DNA of 64,000 nt. Source: Lates calcarifer. Lineage: Eukaryota; Chordata; Actinopteri; Centropomidae. Within the stretch, counting starts at the first letter, position 1, and each line of letters begins with the position of its first letter. Positions 8,823 through 51,164 of this stretch are shown here, in pieces. Below the pieces are notes generated by a model. It searched no databases. It worked only from the letters and a program-made list of their open reading frames with translations, and had not been told where the DNA came from. Location: the NCBI RefSeq assembly GCF_001640805.2, contig NC_066844.1, positions 3,238,918 to 3,302,917 on the forward strand, given 5' to 3'. The translations under genes were made by a program, and so were the position numbers.

Positions 8823-11290
8823 CAGCGGCTGTTTCCTCACACCTCTACCAGCTCCTGAAAGGAAAACAAAAAGTGAACTGAAAATGAAACAACTGATGAC
8901 TGAGATTTCTTCTGCTGACATCTCTGTCCAACAGAGGTGGAGGTCTGTAGTGTTTAAAACATTACAAAATGACAATCTTTATCTGTCCCTTCAGTCAAGT
9001 TTTAGTCCTGCAGGTGAGAGCACATAAACCTGCATTTCCCAAACTCAGTAGTAATAATTACAACAGTTAAGAAGAAACATTAATTATACTCAAAATTTTA
9101 AGTGTGAATTGAAATCTAACAGACTATCATTTCGTTGCTCTGCATCACCTACAACTGATGATATTTCTGTATGACTTAATATGATCATGAAGAGAAACTC
9201 GTGCGGTGTGGGTGCACAAACTGAGTATTTCTGTTGTAACATCACAAGGATCTGAGTTCAATCAAAACCAGACCTTTGACTTTGTGTTCCTAAGCCATGG
9301 ATGTTTTTCCAGCCAATGACTGTATATTTACCGAGGCATGCAAGGGACTGTGTGTATTTCCAGCTGCATATGAGTGTGTGTATGTCTTCATAGTTGTGTG
9401 TGTGTGAATGTGTGTTATTTTCATAACTTTTTTGCCCTGAGCCTGCACAAATTGCAAATTTCCTTTTGTCTTTAAGAAAACAGCTCCACATTGTTCAAAT
9501 TTTCCACCTATTTATGACTGATTCTGACTCTTTTTACATACTTGGACCAAGATTTAATTTAAGATTTTTTTAATCAGTAAAGCCTCTCAGGCTAACTGAC
9601 TTTCATTTGATCATTGTCAGCGCAGAAAACAAATTTGTTTCATAATTTTTTATTTACCTGAAAAAAACCCAACAAATTGAAATAACGAATACAATGAAAA
9701 ACAACTTATCAATGTGATGACAGATGGAAAATAAGTTAAGGAGAAACAGCAATTCAGTGTTCAGGACAGAAAATCTGGTAATAAGAGCATACATTCAGAA
9801 CACAATCAAGCTTCCCCAGATAATTTCAAACCTGGCTGATAAATAAATCTGGACTGAGCATCACTGCTTTATCCTGTACAGGTCCTCATTACGTCTGGTT
9901 GACAAGAAATGTGAACACAATGCAATACAAATCTACCAAGAGATGAAAGCTTTTACAAGCAGACTTAAAATGGATCCTGGTGCTTCAGACCTACAGAACG
10001 TTCTGTATGAGATGTTAAATTTTTACAGTAAAATCCATTTTTCTCTGCTGCCTTTATTTTGCCAGCTGAGATGCAGGAAAAGTTAACTGAAATGCGACAC
10101 ACAACACAACAAGGAACACAACTGCAGTGTGTCTTAAGCAAAATGCTGTGAGTGTCAAGACAAAGAGGAGCCAGGGAGAACTCACTTTGTCTTTGAACGT
10201 AAAGGTCAGAGAGAAAGAGAGAGACCAGTCTTGTAGTTTTCAGTGCATTTGTGATTTGAAAGCAAATTATGTGCAACATTTGTCCTTGCAAGCTGATTCC
10301 ACACTCACCTCTCACGGGTGAATGGAATCCATCTCTGATGATAGGCGACTGTTTTCCTGAACAAAAAACCAGAAGAACAGACCAGAGTCAGAGCACACAC
10401 AAATATGTGCTGTAAATGTCCAAGTATTCACTGAATTTGGCCTCAGATTATCATTATGTAAAATTTTATCAAGGACAACAGAAGAAGGCTGGAATAATGA
10501 ACAAAACAGAAACCTTGGAAGTTTTTGTGTCAGCTGTGTGGTGGGTAGACCGCATGAGCATTTAAGCACTAAATTTAAAAAGCATTATGTTACGTAAAGC
10601 ATCGCAAAAAAAACATCACATAGAAAGTTACCAGTTGACTTTTTGACCTGTTCTGAACTACACACTGTCTGTTGTTATCTTTAGTAGGTAAGATTACATA
10701 AATCAGAAGATAAAGGACAGTATTTGGTTTACTCCCAGTGCAGCTGCTGTGGGATTTAGGCTCCATAGGTATCTCCATAACATCAGGGATTCATCCCATG
10801 TGGAAATCCCTGTGATGATTTTTAAAGTATTCTGATCTCTAGTCATTTTTAAAAAATGTTGTACTGTCAGTACAGAATTTATTAAAGCAGCAGCTACATT
10901 TCAGTCAGATATTGAACAAACAATACACATAAGCTGTGCCTTTACACTACAGCCTCAGGCTCCAAAAAACAATAACAAAAGGGTCAAATCATGAGAACAC
11001 CTGAGAGAATTACATGTTCAGTAATTGATCTAAATGTAAGATGAGTCAAAATATGCAAAAACAGCACATACAGTGTGCAACAGAATTCTAATCAAAGTCT
11101 GATATGAGGAGAAGAAGGAAAGCAGCGACACAAAATAATTAAAATTAGCATTAATGAGAAATGTTAAAAGGGATTTTGTGCTGCTATCAATAGTCATGAT
11201 GGCCACTGCCTATGCTCAATAACCCACAACATTTTAAAGAGCAACATATGTTACACTTTAAAATGCTTCAGGTTTGTACTGACTGACTCC
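8823..11290. other. Intergenic or RALY 3' flank, no gene recognised
   Basis: No exon with credible splice sites or recognisable protein was found. Short frames (for example around 9965-10315) lack any domain or motif. Minus-strand AATAAA hexamers such as 10878-10883 could end an extended RALY 3' UTR. Confidence 0.4.
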
Positions 11291-11295
11291 CAGTG

Positions 11296-11388
11296 TTATT
11301 GTTGGCTACTGCACTCGAGATCACCTTCCTCTTTCTCAGGGTCAGACTCAGGATCAGACATTATCAAATCACGTTTGGGGTCATGTCT
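11296..11388 (-). CDS. raly: Candidate alternative last exon of RALY
   Basis: On the minus strand a frame entered at phase 0 after CTGTCAAG reads RHDPKRDLIMSDPESDPE and ends EEGDLECSSQQ with TAA at 11296-11298 (30 residues). It is acidic and Ser/Asp-rich, like the tails of hnRNP C-family proteins. Its phase matches the possible donor ATG|GTGTGT at the end of exon 6. Joined to the 282 residues before it, the protein would be 312 residues, close to human RALY (306). Against it: the acceptor has no clear polypyrimidine tract. This is inference from phase and composition only. Confidence 0.25.
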   Translation of the reverse strand, partial: RHDPKRDLIMSDPESDPEKEEGDLECSSQQ

Positions 11389-11764
11389 CTTGACAGGTTA
11401 TGGCAACATAATATTTAAACTGACACACACACAAATACTACATAAGAAGGACCAAGATGAAAAATGATTAGAAATATTATCTGATGCATTTTGATAATGT
11501 TGTAAAACTGGGGGACTGGATATAATCTTCCTGACTATCTGTCTGTTGAGTTAAATCTTAATATGGTGTAAAAGTTTGCTGAGGAAGATGTAATGCTGTA
11601 TGTACTTTGATGCTATATGGCAGATGGGGTTTGTGTATACAGCGAGTTGCACCAACTGTTGTGTGTGAGACAGTGTGGATGTTGGACTGGGCTCACTGGG
11701 CTGGTAATCATAGACCTTGAACCATTGGATCCATCCAGGTGTTCACAGAAAACAGCTCAAAGAC

Positions 11765-11929
11765 TTTATTTGATTCTCTGATTGATCAATAACTAGTTTG
11801 TGAACCACTGTATGCTGCAGCTCATGAAATAATTTCACAGTCAATCCTGCTTTGGCATCAACACAAATATTGGGAAAATGTTTTTCTTTCTGGCATTGAT
11901 GACTCATCTGTGCTCGTTGTGTTTTTATT
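11765..11929 (-). promoter_or_regulatory. raly: Candidate RALY polyadenylation signals
   Basis: Minus-strand AATAAA hexamers lie at 11924-11929 and 11765-11770. They are 560 to 720 bases after the read-through stop at 12486-12488. They would suit the unspliced form of the RALY terminal exon. If the exon at 11388-11296 is used, signals further on (10878-10883) would be needed instead. Confidence 0.3.
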
Positions 11930-12158
11930 ACAATGTGCTACTTTGTTTCAGGTTATAACTAGTACATAACCTCATCATAAAATATTGCTTTAATAAAGAA
12001 TAATGAAAGCTTAAGATTTTTTAAAATAACAATATAAAAAAATAAACAGGCTCATCTTGGGAGTCAAATGCTTTGTCTGGCAGCAGATTTGTTAGTAGGT
12101 ACAAAACTGACTTAAATTCACTGCCTAGATCCATAACTGATATTAACAATAACTGCAA

Positions 12159-12330
12159 CAGGGCTGCAACTAACACTTATTGTCTTTATCGTTAAGCAGA
12201 AAGTAGTGAAAATTGCCTCTCACAATTCAGCTTGTTTACCCAACAGACCAAAAGCCAATTTACCAGGATATTAAAAAAGGAGACAGCAACAAATCTTTAC
12301 AATCTCACGAGCTGAAAACAGAGAGTTTAG
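12159..12330 (+). mobile_element. hAT-like non-autonomous transposon fragment
   Basis: It begins CAGGGCTGCAACTAACACTTATTG followed by TTTATCGTTAA. This is the typical start of a very common teleost repeat (GGGCTGCAACTAACGATTATT, usually with ATCGATTAATC). The sequence decays towards about 12330. It lies just beyond the RALY stop codon and within its putative 3' UTR. The related fragment at 40.43-40.65 kb belongs to the same type. Confidence 0.5.
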
Positions 12331-12593
12331 AATGATCAAGGCTCAAAGAGGCTCAAAATGTATGATGTTATCAAATAGTGTGGAAAATACAATTAGTTGT
12401 ATCTTAATATTAAGCTAGTTAAGGGGAAAGTAAAGGGGAACATAAGGAACATTAAACCTCACACTGTTAACTGCTGCTCCAAAGATCAGTTTTTCACTGT
12501 GAGGACGTCAAATGTTTTCACAAGTCGCAATTTCAGCCTCACCAGACCATACACTGTTTCCTTCTCACTCTGACATACAGGTGTAATACACAC

Positions 12594-41271
<28,678 letters not shown>

Positions 41272-44080
41272 CTGAAATGAATAAAAGAGAGCAAATAACC
41301 AGCGTTAGTCAGACAAGATAATGGAGAACAGATCCAACCCACCACCGCACTGACTGAGACATTTGAGACTTGTGCTCATAACTGAACAAAAATCATCAAA
41401 CCAGCTGGGAAAACATGAGTCAGGGATAAATTACTGTTGAGACAATAAAGATTTTCTTCACAGTGTCTCAGTAGATTCACCTTCTTTATTGACCAAACAG
41501 GTAATTGTATTGGTGATCAGCGCTGCAGGGTCTAGTCTAACAGCAAGTCATGCTGAACTTAATCACTGCTACAGTTTAGTTTTGAGTTCATGCTACAATC
41601 ACCAATTTACTGTCACAGGCTCCTGTAGTCAGCCTGCTTTACTTTGACATCACAAGGAACCAGAGTCAGTATGGACATTGTCAAAAGGATGTAGGGAAGT
41701 AACAGATTTCTCCAGCAATGAAGTCAACACAGTTACAACTTGTTTCCACACAGTTTTCTGTGTATAACAAGTGGTATATACCCATGAGCATTCAATGCAA
41801 GGAAATCCATTTCTTTGTGAATATAAAGAAATCACCTAATCAGCTATTTTTTCCTTTGTTATCATCCAGTTTTATAGAATATGTACATAGAGTATTATCT
41901 AACCAATGTTCGCTAAACATGCTGACAAACTTTTGTTAGCCTGTTAGCTAATTAGTTTTTCACACAGTACATTTGGTCTGTCTGAAAGTTCAAATAAAAT
42001 TTTTAAAAAACTTAGGCTTTTAAGTCTCATTTACAATACTGTTTTTATATCAGAAATAGTAGAACCTGGTACAGTCCTTGAACACTGTTATAAAAGTTTC
42101 ATGAGTTTCAAAGCAGATATACAATAAAACCTTATAAGAGAAGTATCATCTTCTCTATGTGTAACTCATGCACTCTTACTCTGACTATTCAGCTCATTAC
42201 CAGTAGATATTTTTCAACTGAAAGGGAAAGAGCAGCTCGAGTAAAACTCAAACATCTCTTTGCATTAAAGGAAGGGAGGAAAAAGAACAACCACCACCAA
42301 GTTTGCTCTGATCAGGCGACTTGCAGGAGACCAAACCACCACTGCTTCATCACATGAGATGAGTTCAATCGATCACAGAGCAGGATTTGAAAATCTAATA
42401 CAGTTTTTTATCTCAGTTCCTTACTGTGAGCCGATTCCCTCCTATCCACATAACAAATGAGCACAAGCTGAGAAGTGCAGGAAGAAGGAAAAGATGGCAG
42501 AAAGAGGATGAGGGGAATAAAGAGGGGTGGCACTGCGGGAAGGGAGAACTGAGGAATGTGGCAGGAGGTGATGAAGGCTAAGTCTTAACACACAGTTATG
42601 ATACACATATTTTTAGATTTAATGATGCTTACACATCCACCATGAATAAACATCCATAAATTTGCTTAGAAATCACAGTAAAAAGATGTCCCTTATGTTC
42701 CAGAACAAAACAGTCAAGAGTAAGGTGACATGAAGGGACATGAAGGTACATGAAGACCTTATTCTCCTCATTGGCTGCTGTAAAGCTCAAGATGATTACA
42801 GCTCACTCGAATAAGGTTTCATCATTGCTGCGTTTCTACTTGGCATTCAGATATACACTTGCCATTTACAGACAGCTTCATGTAAATTATATGAATGACT
42901 CATCTTAACTACCAATGGTACAGTAGTGGGAGTGCAATCTGAAAGATGAGTCAGCAGAGAGGAGATGGTGCAACTTATGGTTTGTTGTTGCAATGAAAGT
43001 TTGTCCATGAAAACAAACATATTTTTTCCTATTGGAGAAAACACTGCTGACTTTTAGAGATGTAGCTGCTGAAAGTGTTTCATGTTTCAGTTTCCTGGGT
43101 GCACACACCACACAGAATTTTTGTATGTATTTTTCTGCTTCTGACCCATTTTTCTCGTCCAGTTTCCTGTTCTTTCCCCGTCACTGCTGACTCCATACAT
43201 TATGTTGTAATGGTAAAATTCACTGTTTAAAGCTTTAAAAGGGAAATGGAAGAATTGGATTTGACTAAATTAAAGTTCTTGGACTTGACCTCAGGTGCAT
43301 GAGACTTAGAACCTTTTCTGACTGAGCAGAGACGACTTGGACATGCTCAGCAAGTAGCTTCACCATGAGGAACTAATGTGCAGTTCATTAAAGACCATCG
43401 CTGCTTCATAGGAACTAACTAACTGCTTTTGTAATTCTGTGAAAATGCTGGAAAACAAGCTTTTAGGCAGAAAGCAGAAACACTGAACCAGCTGTAATAA
43501 AAACATGAGGTTTTGTTTTTTTCTGTTTGGTCTCTGTGAGATTAAGGCACTAGAGAATCACTGTCCCCAACAATTTGTCTGTGCATTTCTGCTGAGCAAA
43601 CTCTGAACGGCAACTCTGAAACTGGTATGAAACTCAAACTGCAGAACTTCTGTAAAACATCCAACTATTTCCACTGCTCAAAAAATAAATAAATGAATTA
43701 AATAAACTATCCAGGAACTGCAACCCAAGCATTCTCAAAAACAAATACAATACTGTATTCAGTTTAAATAGCATCAATTCTCTAAATATTAATTTGTCAT
43801 ATGTAGTAGTTTTTTGAAGAAACTTTGCAGAAAAAAACTTCTGTGCTCTCTGTCCTACGGCTCTTTCTGTGGGATAAAGAAAGACAGTATGTGGATACCC
43901 CAAACCTTTAACTCATATGTGCCTGTTAAACATGTCATTCCAAAACTATGGGCATTAACCTGCTTCTTTAACAGCCTCCACTAATATAGATTCAGCCTCT
44001 TCACCAGATTACTGTTCTCATTCAGCCACAACAGCATTAACGAGGTCTAACACTGATATTGACTGATAAGGTCTGGTCAC
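41272..44080. other. RALY 5' intron or upstream region: no exon seen
   Basis: Begins immediately upstream of the RALY coding exon acceptor, so it is intronic if the first exon is non-coding. No CpG-rich promoter and no coding exon were recognised. A purine-rich stretch lies around 42475-42560. Confidence 0.4.
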
Positions 44081-44180
44081 AGTCTACATTCCAGTTCATC
44101 CCAAAAGTGTTGGATGAAGCTGATATCAAGGCTGTGCAGAGCAGTCAAGCTGTCCACATATTTTTGGCCATAAAACATAC
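44080..44180 (-). mobile_element. Tc1-like element fragment
   Basis: CATTCCAGTTCATCCCAAAAGTGTTGGATGAAGCTGATATCAAGGCTGTGCAGAGCAGTCAAG followed by TGTCCACATATTTTTGGCCATA follows, in order, the antisense of a common Tc1-like element (GTTCATCCCAAAGGTGTTGGATGGG...) and its terminal CATACTTTTGGCCATA. Only about 100 bases remain. Confidence 0.5.
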
Positions 44181-44215
44181 TGGTCTTTCGTACTGCGTTT
44201 CTGTTTCCACTTGGT

Positions 44216-44222
<7 letters not shown>

Positions 44223-44264
<42 letters not shown>

Positions 44265-44347
44265 GAAATATCCAGCAGAGAGTCAGAGTACCAGGAAGGA
44301 AGAAATGTTTATGATTCAGCACTGCTGACTGTATCTGTATCTGTATC

Positions 44348-44378
<31 letters not shown>

Positions 44379-44470
44379 GTGCGCATCTCAAGAAAAGTTA
44401 AAAGGTTAAAAAGTTAAGTTAAAGCAACTTTCTCTCTCTCTTTCTGTGTGTGTGTGTGTGTGTGTGTGAT
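44223..44470. repeat. (TC)n and (TG)n microsatellite cluster
   Basis: A TC run at 44223-44260, (TATCTG) steps leading into TG at about 44348-44382, then TC and TG again at 44430-44468. The three repeats sit within 250 bases. Confidence 0.93.
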
Positions 44471-44790
44471 TTGATGATCTCTTGTCCTTTCGACCCGACC
44501 TTCGCAGTGACAGAGCCGAGCCTCCTTAAACCTGATTGGTCAAACTTTAATGAATCAAATTGAATTTGACCCCGAGGGACCAGTGTGTGTTTGTTTCAGA
44601 GGACCACATTTAGTGGACAACAGAATAGTGTTGATCCAGCAAATCCAAAATGTATGTATATGTGTGTGTGAGTGATGTGAGAGGTGAGTAAGTGTGTGAT
44701 GTTGTGTGCGGTAACAGATTAATGGGAAAGACTAATGATGTAATGCACGGTACGACACAGGAGTTGCGGAAGGCGAGGGTCATTTATGCA

Positions 44791-44791
<1 letters not shown>

Positions 44792-44841
<50 letters not shown>
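44792..44841. repeat. (CA)25 microsatellite
   Basis: An uninterrupted CA run of 50 bases. No associated gene. Confidence 0.97.
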
Positions 44842-44842
<1 letters not shown>

Positions 44843-45149
44843 CAGTCAGTATTATCAGTATATCCTGGATACACATGTGCATCCAGCTGAAGCTTTGACT
44901 GATCACAAAATGACAACAACATTTAACAGTCTAAGATTATTCATGAGTGGATCTTCCTTAAAGAAATCTCATAATTCTGCTTCATATACAGGCCTCCACA
45001 TTAGCATAACGAGGCAATACACAGAGCTTCCAAGCCCAAGTATGAATAGGCTCTCAGTATTAATCAAGCTTTACACTCAGATGAGTGTTACATTATCATT
45101 GGAAAGCATTGGACAAGAAAATGCACCAATTTCCACAGAAAACAGCCTT

Positions 45150-48100
45150 TGGTGAAAACACTTCCCCTGTCTCTTCTCTAACAGAGACTCTACACCAACA
45201 TGCTAAAACCCAATGATCTCATGCTTGGTAAGCAAATTAATTTTAAAAGCTTCCTCCTTTAGGGCTTCATGGTTTGATGATAGATGCATACATTAGCATA
45301 AAACTGGGTTAAGCTTGTAAGGTCTATACTGTAAATGACTCAGAGAGCTGACTTTGTGGTTTAATGTAAATTTTAGCTCTTAAACTCAAATGAGTTTCAT
45401 ATCATCATCATATGCAAACTCCTTGTAAGATAACATTTGAAGATAATATATCAGGGATTATGCTGACATATAAATCTTTATTTTTTGCTCATAACTAAAT
45501 GGCTGTTTATCATGATGTTCCTCTGCACATGAAAGTCTTTATCGACAAATGAAACAAATGAAAGAGAGCTGCAAATTGATTTTTTAAAAAAATACTTTGT
45601 TACTTTTCCTATACAGTTTAAATTGAAATGTAATTAATCATATTACTTACAATAACTCCAAACTCAATTACTTGTTCTGGTGGCACGTCAGACTCCAGTC
45701 CAACAGTGTTCTTCCTTATGTCTTTGAGAGAAAGTCTACTTCTAGCTCATTTACATCACTGGTTGCCTTGACAACGCTGATGTAGTGACCTAACGCGATG
45801 CTCCAACCCTGTCTCCTAAAAATGTAGTTTATATAAAACTAATCTGCAGCAGGAAATACGTTTTGAAGGAAATGTTAAGTTTTGTATTTACATAATGAGG
45901 ATTTATTGTTGATAAGTGATCACATTTCCTACAAGACATATTTGCTGTTGCAGTTTAGTAATGAAATGTAATTTCAGGGTTGGATGTCCTGAGTCAGACT
46001 GTTGAAGCTGACATTGTGCTCTGCCCAGCACAGATCGATGAAGTCCACCAAAGTCCCACAGAAGATAGTTGCTGTCCCTACCTATTCCCGGCTCTGTGTG
46101 TATGTGTATAGCATTAGCATTCAGATAAGCTCTCCAGGTTCAACGATTCAGATCAATTAACATTTCTACCTTCCGAGTCCTGTTTTGAGAAGAGAACTAG
46201 CAGCTTGATGGGCTCAGCTTTACGCCCAAATGAGCTTTATTTCTTGGGTTTTTAATTAAACTGAAATTGTGCACCCATACAGGCGACTTGTGATTCTGTG
46301 TGTGTAGGATTAGCAATTAAAGCTAACAGCACAGGGGACTGTGCTGTGATTATACAGATGTTGTCTTCAAGTGCTGTTGGAAATATCATCACAGATATGA
46401 CAGCGTTAACATGCCACAGAGGTCACAGAGGCCAGAGATTAGAAACTGATTTTTACAGCACTCATTGAAATTATTGATGCTCAAATTGAGACATGAATAG
46501 TAATTTTCACTGTCACATCTGTGGCTCATTATTACCAATTTCAAACTTTAAAACAAACTGTTTAGAGGAAGAATAGATTACTCTGACACATCTGGGAATC
46601 TGGAAGAAAAAGAATCATTAAACCACAATTACAGCATTATATTCACAGCCCAATTAGTCAAACTCAAATTCTGACATTCTCTTTCAATTTTCCCACATGC
46701 TGATTCAATTCAGAGGTGAAACATTCAAATTATTTAATTTTAGTGACTGCTGTGTTGACTGATCTCTACTGTGTGGGAGTTTTATTAGGACACAGTAATG
46801 GTAATCCACACTTTTGATAAATCAATATGTCGGCGGCCTGCACATTTTCTTGTTTTATTCTGCAGCACAGATAGAATGTGAAGTCAAACAGCTGCCAATG
46901 TATTCAGTGCCTGGCAAGTCGAATGTCTGAGCGAGCATCACACAGATTATGATCAACACTCAACACAGATGAAAAGACTGAAAATAGCTTAACTTACTGT
47001 CTGTGCTGGAATCGAAATATACCTTTAAAAAATATCCATTTGTGTGACTCATTCAAAAGCTAAGTGACTTTAGCCTTTGTAAGATTAGCTCAAAGAGACA
47101 AACCAGCTCCAGGCCTTCAGAGACTCTGTCATGTATGAACATCATGGTGTGATTTTACATATTTAACCAGAGGAGAGATTAGGAGGTAAACACAGTCATC
47201 CTACACTTTCATGCTTTGCTCCCTGTTGTTGCTCCCTGCAGTTGTTTATCTCCTCATTGTTGTATGCTCCCATGTTTAATTTATGTTACTCTGTATTTTT
47301 CATTTCTTAACATACAGCCTGCTACAGACAGCACACTGCTGAAGCCTGGGTTCCATATCTTTTCTGCAGTTTGAATTGTTTCATGAAAGTGGATTCCACA
47401 TCACATGATCAACAATCCTGAGTTCAATCCTATCATAATAAGTTTTGCTGTAAAAACATATTAAACAGATTAAACTTCTCTCCCGTCAGAAAACACTGTA
47501 ACCATTGGAATATCAATGTGAATTCAAACTCACTATTCTTTATTAAGGACAGAATTACAAACTTTTATCTTTTATCCATCTTTTATTCATCTTTCAAGCC
47601 TAGAGAGGATGAATAACAGAGACAAAAAGAATTTGGGTTCAATAAGACTATAAAGAAAATTGATTTTCTAAGGGGCACTAATTCTGTAACCTAAACCACA
47701 ATACAAACATCCACAATATCATATCACAATACAGGAAGACGTATGGCGATATGACCCAACACCAACCCTGAATCGCTGCTGAGGTCTCCTTACATTACTA
47801 ATGTGACAAATGTATTTATTTATTTATTTATTTTTGCACAATTAACACTATAAGACATGTAAATCACAAATTTCTGTTTAAAGTTAGAGCTCTATATTTT
47901 GTAAATATTACACAAGTTTAATTAGCTCAAGATGAGAAATAACCCTGAGACTGTAGACCCCCCCTCAAGTTAGCAGTGTGGGAACATTTTGGACACACTT
48001 TATGAAAAACGTTTGCCTTGTTTCTGTTAAGAGTGACATTTACAGTGTTATCACTCTCATATAATCCCCAGCTGCATACAGCAGGTTGACGCCTATTATC

Positions 48101-48200
48101 TTCCATGGTAGAACCAGAAAAAAACAGAGTTCATTTGAAATAAATGAAACAGGTTAGGAGTAAAAGCACCTTAAGTGATAAACAATTACAGTAGAATATT
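45150..48200. other. Non-coding stretch, nothing recognised
   Basis: No reading frame over 60 codons occurs on either strand. The sequence is AT-rich with few simple repeats. A degenerate segment at about 47690-47770 with repeated ATATC/CAATA wording resembles a DNA-transposon end but cannot be assigned. Confidence 0.45.
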
Positions 48201-48204
48201 ATAT

Positions 48205-48330
48205 ATATACAGGTCGACTCCCGATCCGGCCGGACCTTTGCTCGATGTCATCCCCTACTCTTTCTACCTGTTTCCTGTCTTCTCTCTACTTTCCTATCAA
48301 ATAAAGGCAAAAAGCCCGAAAACAATAATT
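48205..48330 (+). mobile_element. SINE-like repeat (3' body)
   Basis: CAGGTCGACTCCCGATCCGG resembles a tRNA-type B box. It is followed by ACCTTTGCTCGATGTCATCCCCTACTC, a pyrimidine-rich run and TATCAAATAAAGGCAAAAAGCCCGAAAA. This order matches a common teleost repeat (GGTTCGATTCCC...CCTTTGCTGCATGTCATCCC...AATAAAGGC(A/C)AAAAAGCCC). The 5' part is missing or too diverged. Confidence 0.5.
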
Positions 48331-48404
48331 TAAAAGAATATATTTTGCCTCTGACCAAATACTGATCATACGTAGTGCAGTGAAGTGCAGGATAAAGAGG
48401 AGTG

Positions 48405-48650
48405 CTGTCAGCATTTTGAAGTGCTGTGTGCATGAAGTACATAATAAAAAGTGCAGTTTTCAGCCTGGAAGACGATGAGAGACTCCGCCCTCAGCGATGG
48501 AAGGTCATTCCACCGCCGGGGAGCAGGCAGAGAGAAACACTTCATAATAATAAACAGAGCAGACGAGACAGCAGCAGCTTTGGGATTACAGTCACTTCGA
48601 CAAACTGTGCTTACAACACAAGGTGGTAATACTGTGATAGGATGAATCAT
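48405..48650 (-). mobile_element. Possible LINE C-terminal fragment
   Basis: The minus strand reads SLPAPRRWNDLPSLRAESLIVFQAE, reminiscent of the (A/S)APRLWNSLP...(T/L)xxFK stretch at the end of many fish LINE polyproteins. It directly follows a SINE-like unit. Only about 80 codons are open; assignment is tentative. Confidence 0.3.
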
Positions 48651-50029
48651 TGTGGGCCTACAGTCAATATTCCCACAGCCAATAATGCTGATGTTATACC
48701 ACTGAGACTGATATATTCACATAGAGCGCTGACCTTTAAAACTATAAGACAACTTCTGCTCTATATTCTCAGAGGTTTGCATTAAAGAGAGAACAAGTTT
48801 CTCTCTATATATAGAGAGGTCTGAGCTGATGATGAAAACACTAAAAAAGCCAAACAAGTGGAAATATGAAAACAAAGTGAAAGAAACTGTGGAAATAAGT
48901 GATTAAATACAGTGAACAACAATATCCTCAGTTAAGAAATTCAACCACAGTCCCACAGTGACCTGCAGCTCAGTCCTGAACCAAAATCAAAGACTTTAAG
49001 ACTGTTCTATGTTTGTGTCCAACTAATTCTGGCTGTCATAAAGCTAGCGTACAGATCAACAAGCCAAACGACACCATAAACCAACCGAAGCAAAACCAAT
49101 CAAAAGTATTTAGTTTTGCTATTCAAAAAGAATATGTTTCTAATCAGCTTTGTGCAACTGATGAACTTAAATGCAGTTTATAGTTTCTGCATCCATGTAG
49201 CTGTGAGGTTCTGCATGGGTCCATGCAATGTAAATTTCATCATGAACCCACTACCTAAGTATCTGAAGACTATAGACTCTGTAACATATTTTAAATCACT
49301 TCTCAAAATCGCTCTGAAATGGTCTTTTATAAATGTTAGGTCTAAATTTTATTAGTAGCAGCAGTAGTAATCACTATTCAATATTTATCCATCTATCTAG
49401 CAGGGGGTAGGGTGTGAGGAGAAACAAGAGTCTACTGCAATCCAAAGCAATTTCCCTGCAATAAATCCTGCCTTTGAGAGGTTTCTAATATTTTCTGATA
49501 GTGCGTCAGAGAGCTGCTGATTCAACTCCGTGTTAATTTCTGAAGTTGTAGTTTACGCTGAAGTTGCAGTGTATTGCATTAGATTGTGCAGGTGTTCATG
49601 TTACAGTGTATATGGGAGGAGGAGCCTGGTACAGTTTTTGGACACAGTTTGTGATTATCAACCCGAGGGCAGCCGAGAGCACAGAGCTCTCACTGGGTTC
49701 ACCTCATCAGTGTCGTGTGTGAAAGACATTTTGGCCGTTTAGAACAACCGCACAGAGGAGGCCTGAACTGAAACGCCAAGAACACGGCCGTCACCTTGTT
49801 CAGCCAATAGTGTTTATGAGTGCGAGAGAGAGAGTGAGAGGGGGAAAGAAAGAAAGAGAGAGTCAATGTGTTTGGCAGAGATAACAGGACAGACCTGGAC
49901 AAATGTGGTACAACAAGAAAACTATTTTCCTCTACAAGAATATGAGGGAGAGAGAGACAGAGACAGAGAGAGAGACAGAGAGAATTTAGAGTCACAGTAT
50001 AATACTGCAATACTATTTGACCTTCAAGC

Positions 50030-50450
50030 TTTGACTGGCAGTTACTAATTTCTCTCCCTATGTGGCCACCATTGTCCACATACTTTTGCACAGGACTAGG
50101 GCTGTTTTTCATAGTTTGGTTGAAGTCTCTTAGTTCAAATTAAGGGAAACAATTTGTGTTTCCTCTTTCACAGCCTCTGTGCACAAACCCTGGTCCATAA
50201 AGAAAAGGGTTTTGCAGCTTGGTGTAGAAGAAGTAGAGCGGTCTACACAGAGCCCTGACCTTAACCCCATCAACACCTTTGGGATGAACTGGAACACAGA
50301 CTGTGAGCTGGAGCATATCTCTCGAAATCAGTGTTGGACCTGACTAATGCTTTTGCGGCTGAATGGGAACAAATCCCTGCAGGTTTCACAATCTGGTGGA
50401 AAGCCCTAACCAGAAGAATGGAAGCTGTTAACAGCAGCAGCAGATTAACG
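50030..50450 (+). mobile_element. Tc1/mariner-like transposon remnant
   Basis: GAGCCCTGACCTTAACCCCATCAACACCTTTGGGATGAACTGG is the SPDLNPIxHLWDEL region of a Tc1-type transposase with a frame break. It is followed by GCTTTTGCGGCTGAATGGGAACAAATCCCTGCAG and GGTGGAAAGCCCTAACCAGAAGAATGGAAGCTGTTA, the usual C-terminal coding text. TGTCCACATACTTTTGCAC at 50074 resembles an element end and suggests a second fragment abutting this one. It is inactive. Confidence 0.6.
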
Positions 50451-51164
50451 CACATGGTTTTGGAATGAAATGTTCACATATGGGTGTAATGTCTGGGTTT
50501 GAAGTGTAGATTTTCTGGCCTCTAACCTACACCTAAATGTAACCAGGTTTTAACCATCAAACAGCCTCGTAAAGAGGGACACCTTGATGTGATGTCACAG
50601 TTTCATCCTCTCTGGGCATGTTCAAAGTTATGTAAAATACTCTGAACTTTGTTATGGAGAAACCATATCAGACAAGTTATTATTCAAAGCAATTACTTGG
50701 TTAGAGAATTCTTAGAATTAAATGTACACCTCCTCCCTCACTGAAGAATCCAGAATCTATGACTATACAAACATTATTAATTTCAAACTCTGATTTAATT
50801 TGAGCACAGCGATATCTTCCCTCTTCAGCAGATGAATTTTAAAAGTCTTACAGTGTCAAACTTACACATATCACTCTACACAGTGATGGTCAAAAATCCA
50901 AGAGATGTGCCAATGACCAAAACACGCCTTTGAGTGGAAGGAGACTTTAAGATTAACAAGATTTAGTGAATTGAGGTCACTCTGAGCATCAGCTCAAAGA
51001 CAACTTTACTTTAATGTATATGAATTCTTGTGCGTGAAATAATGCACATATTCATGCCACGCATTAAATTTTCAAAAGCCAACACACAGCGCCCCTTCCT
51101 TGCTACTTGAAATTCTTTTAAACCCTCATTTCCACTCTGATCCATTCATGTTGCCCAAGACCCT

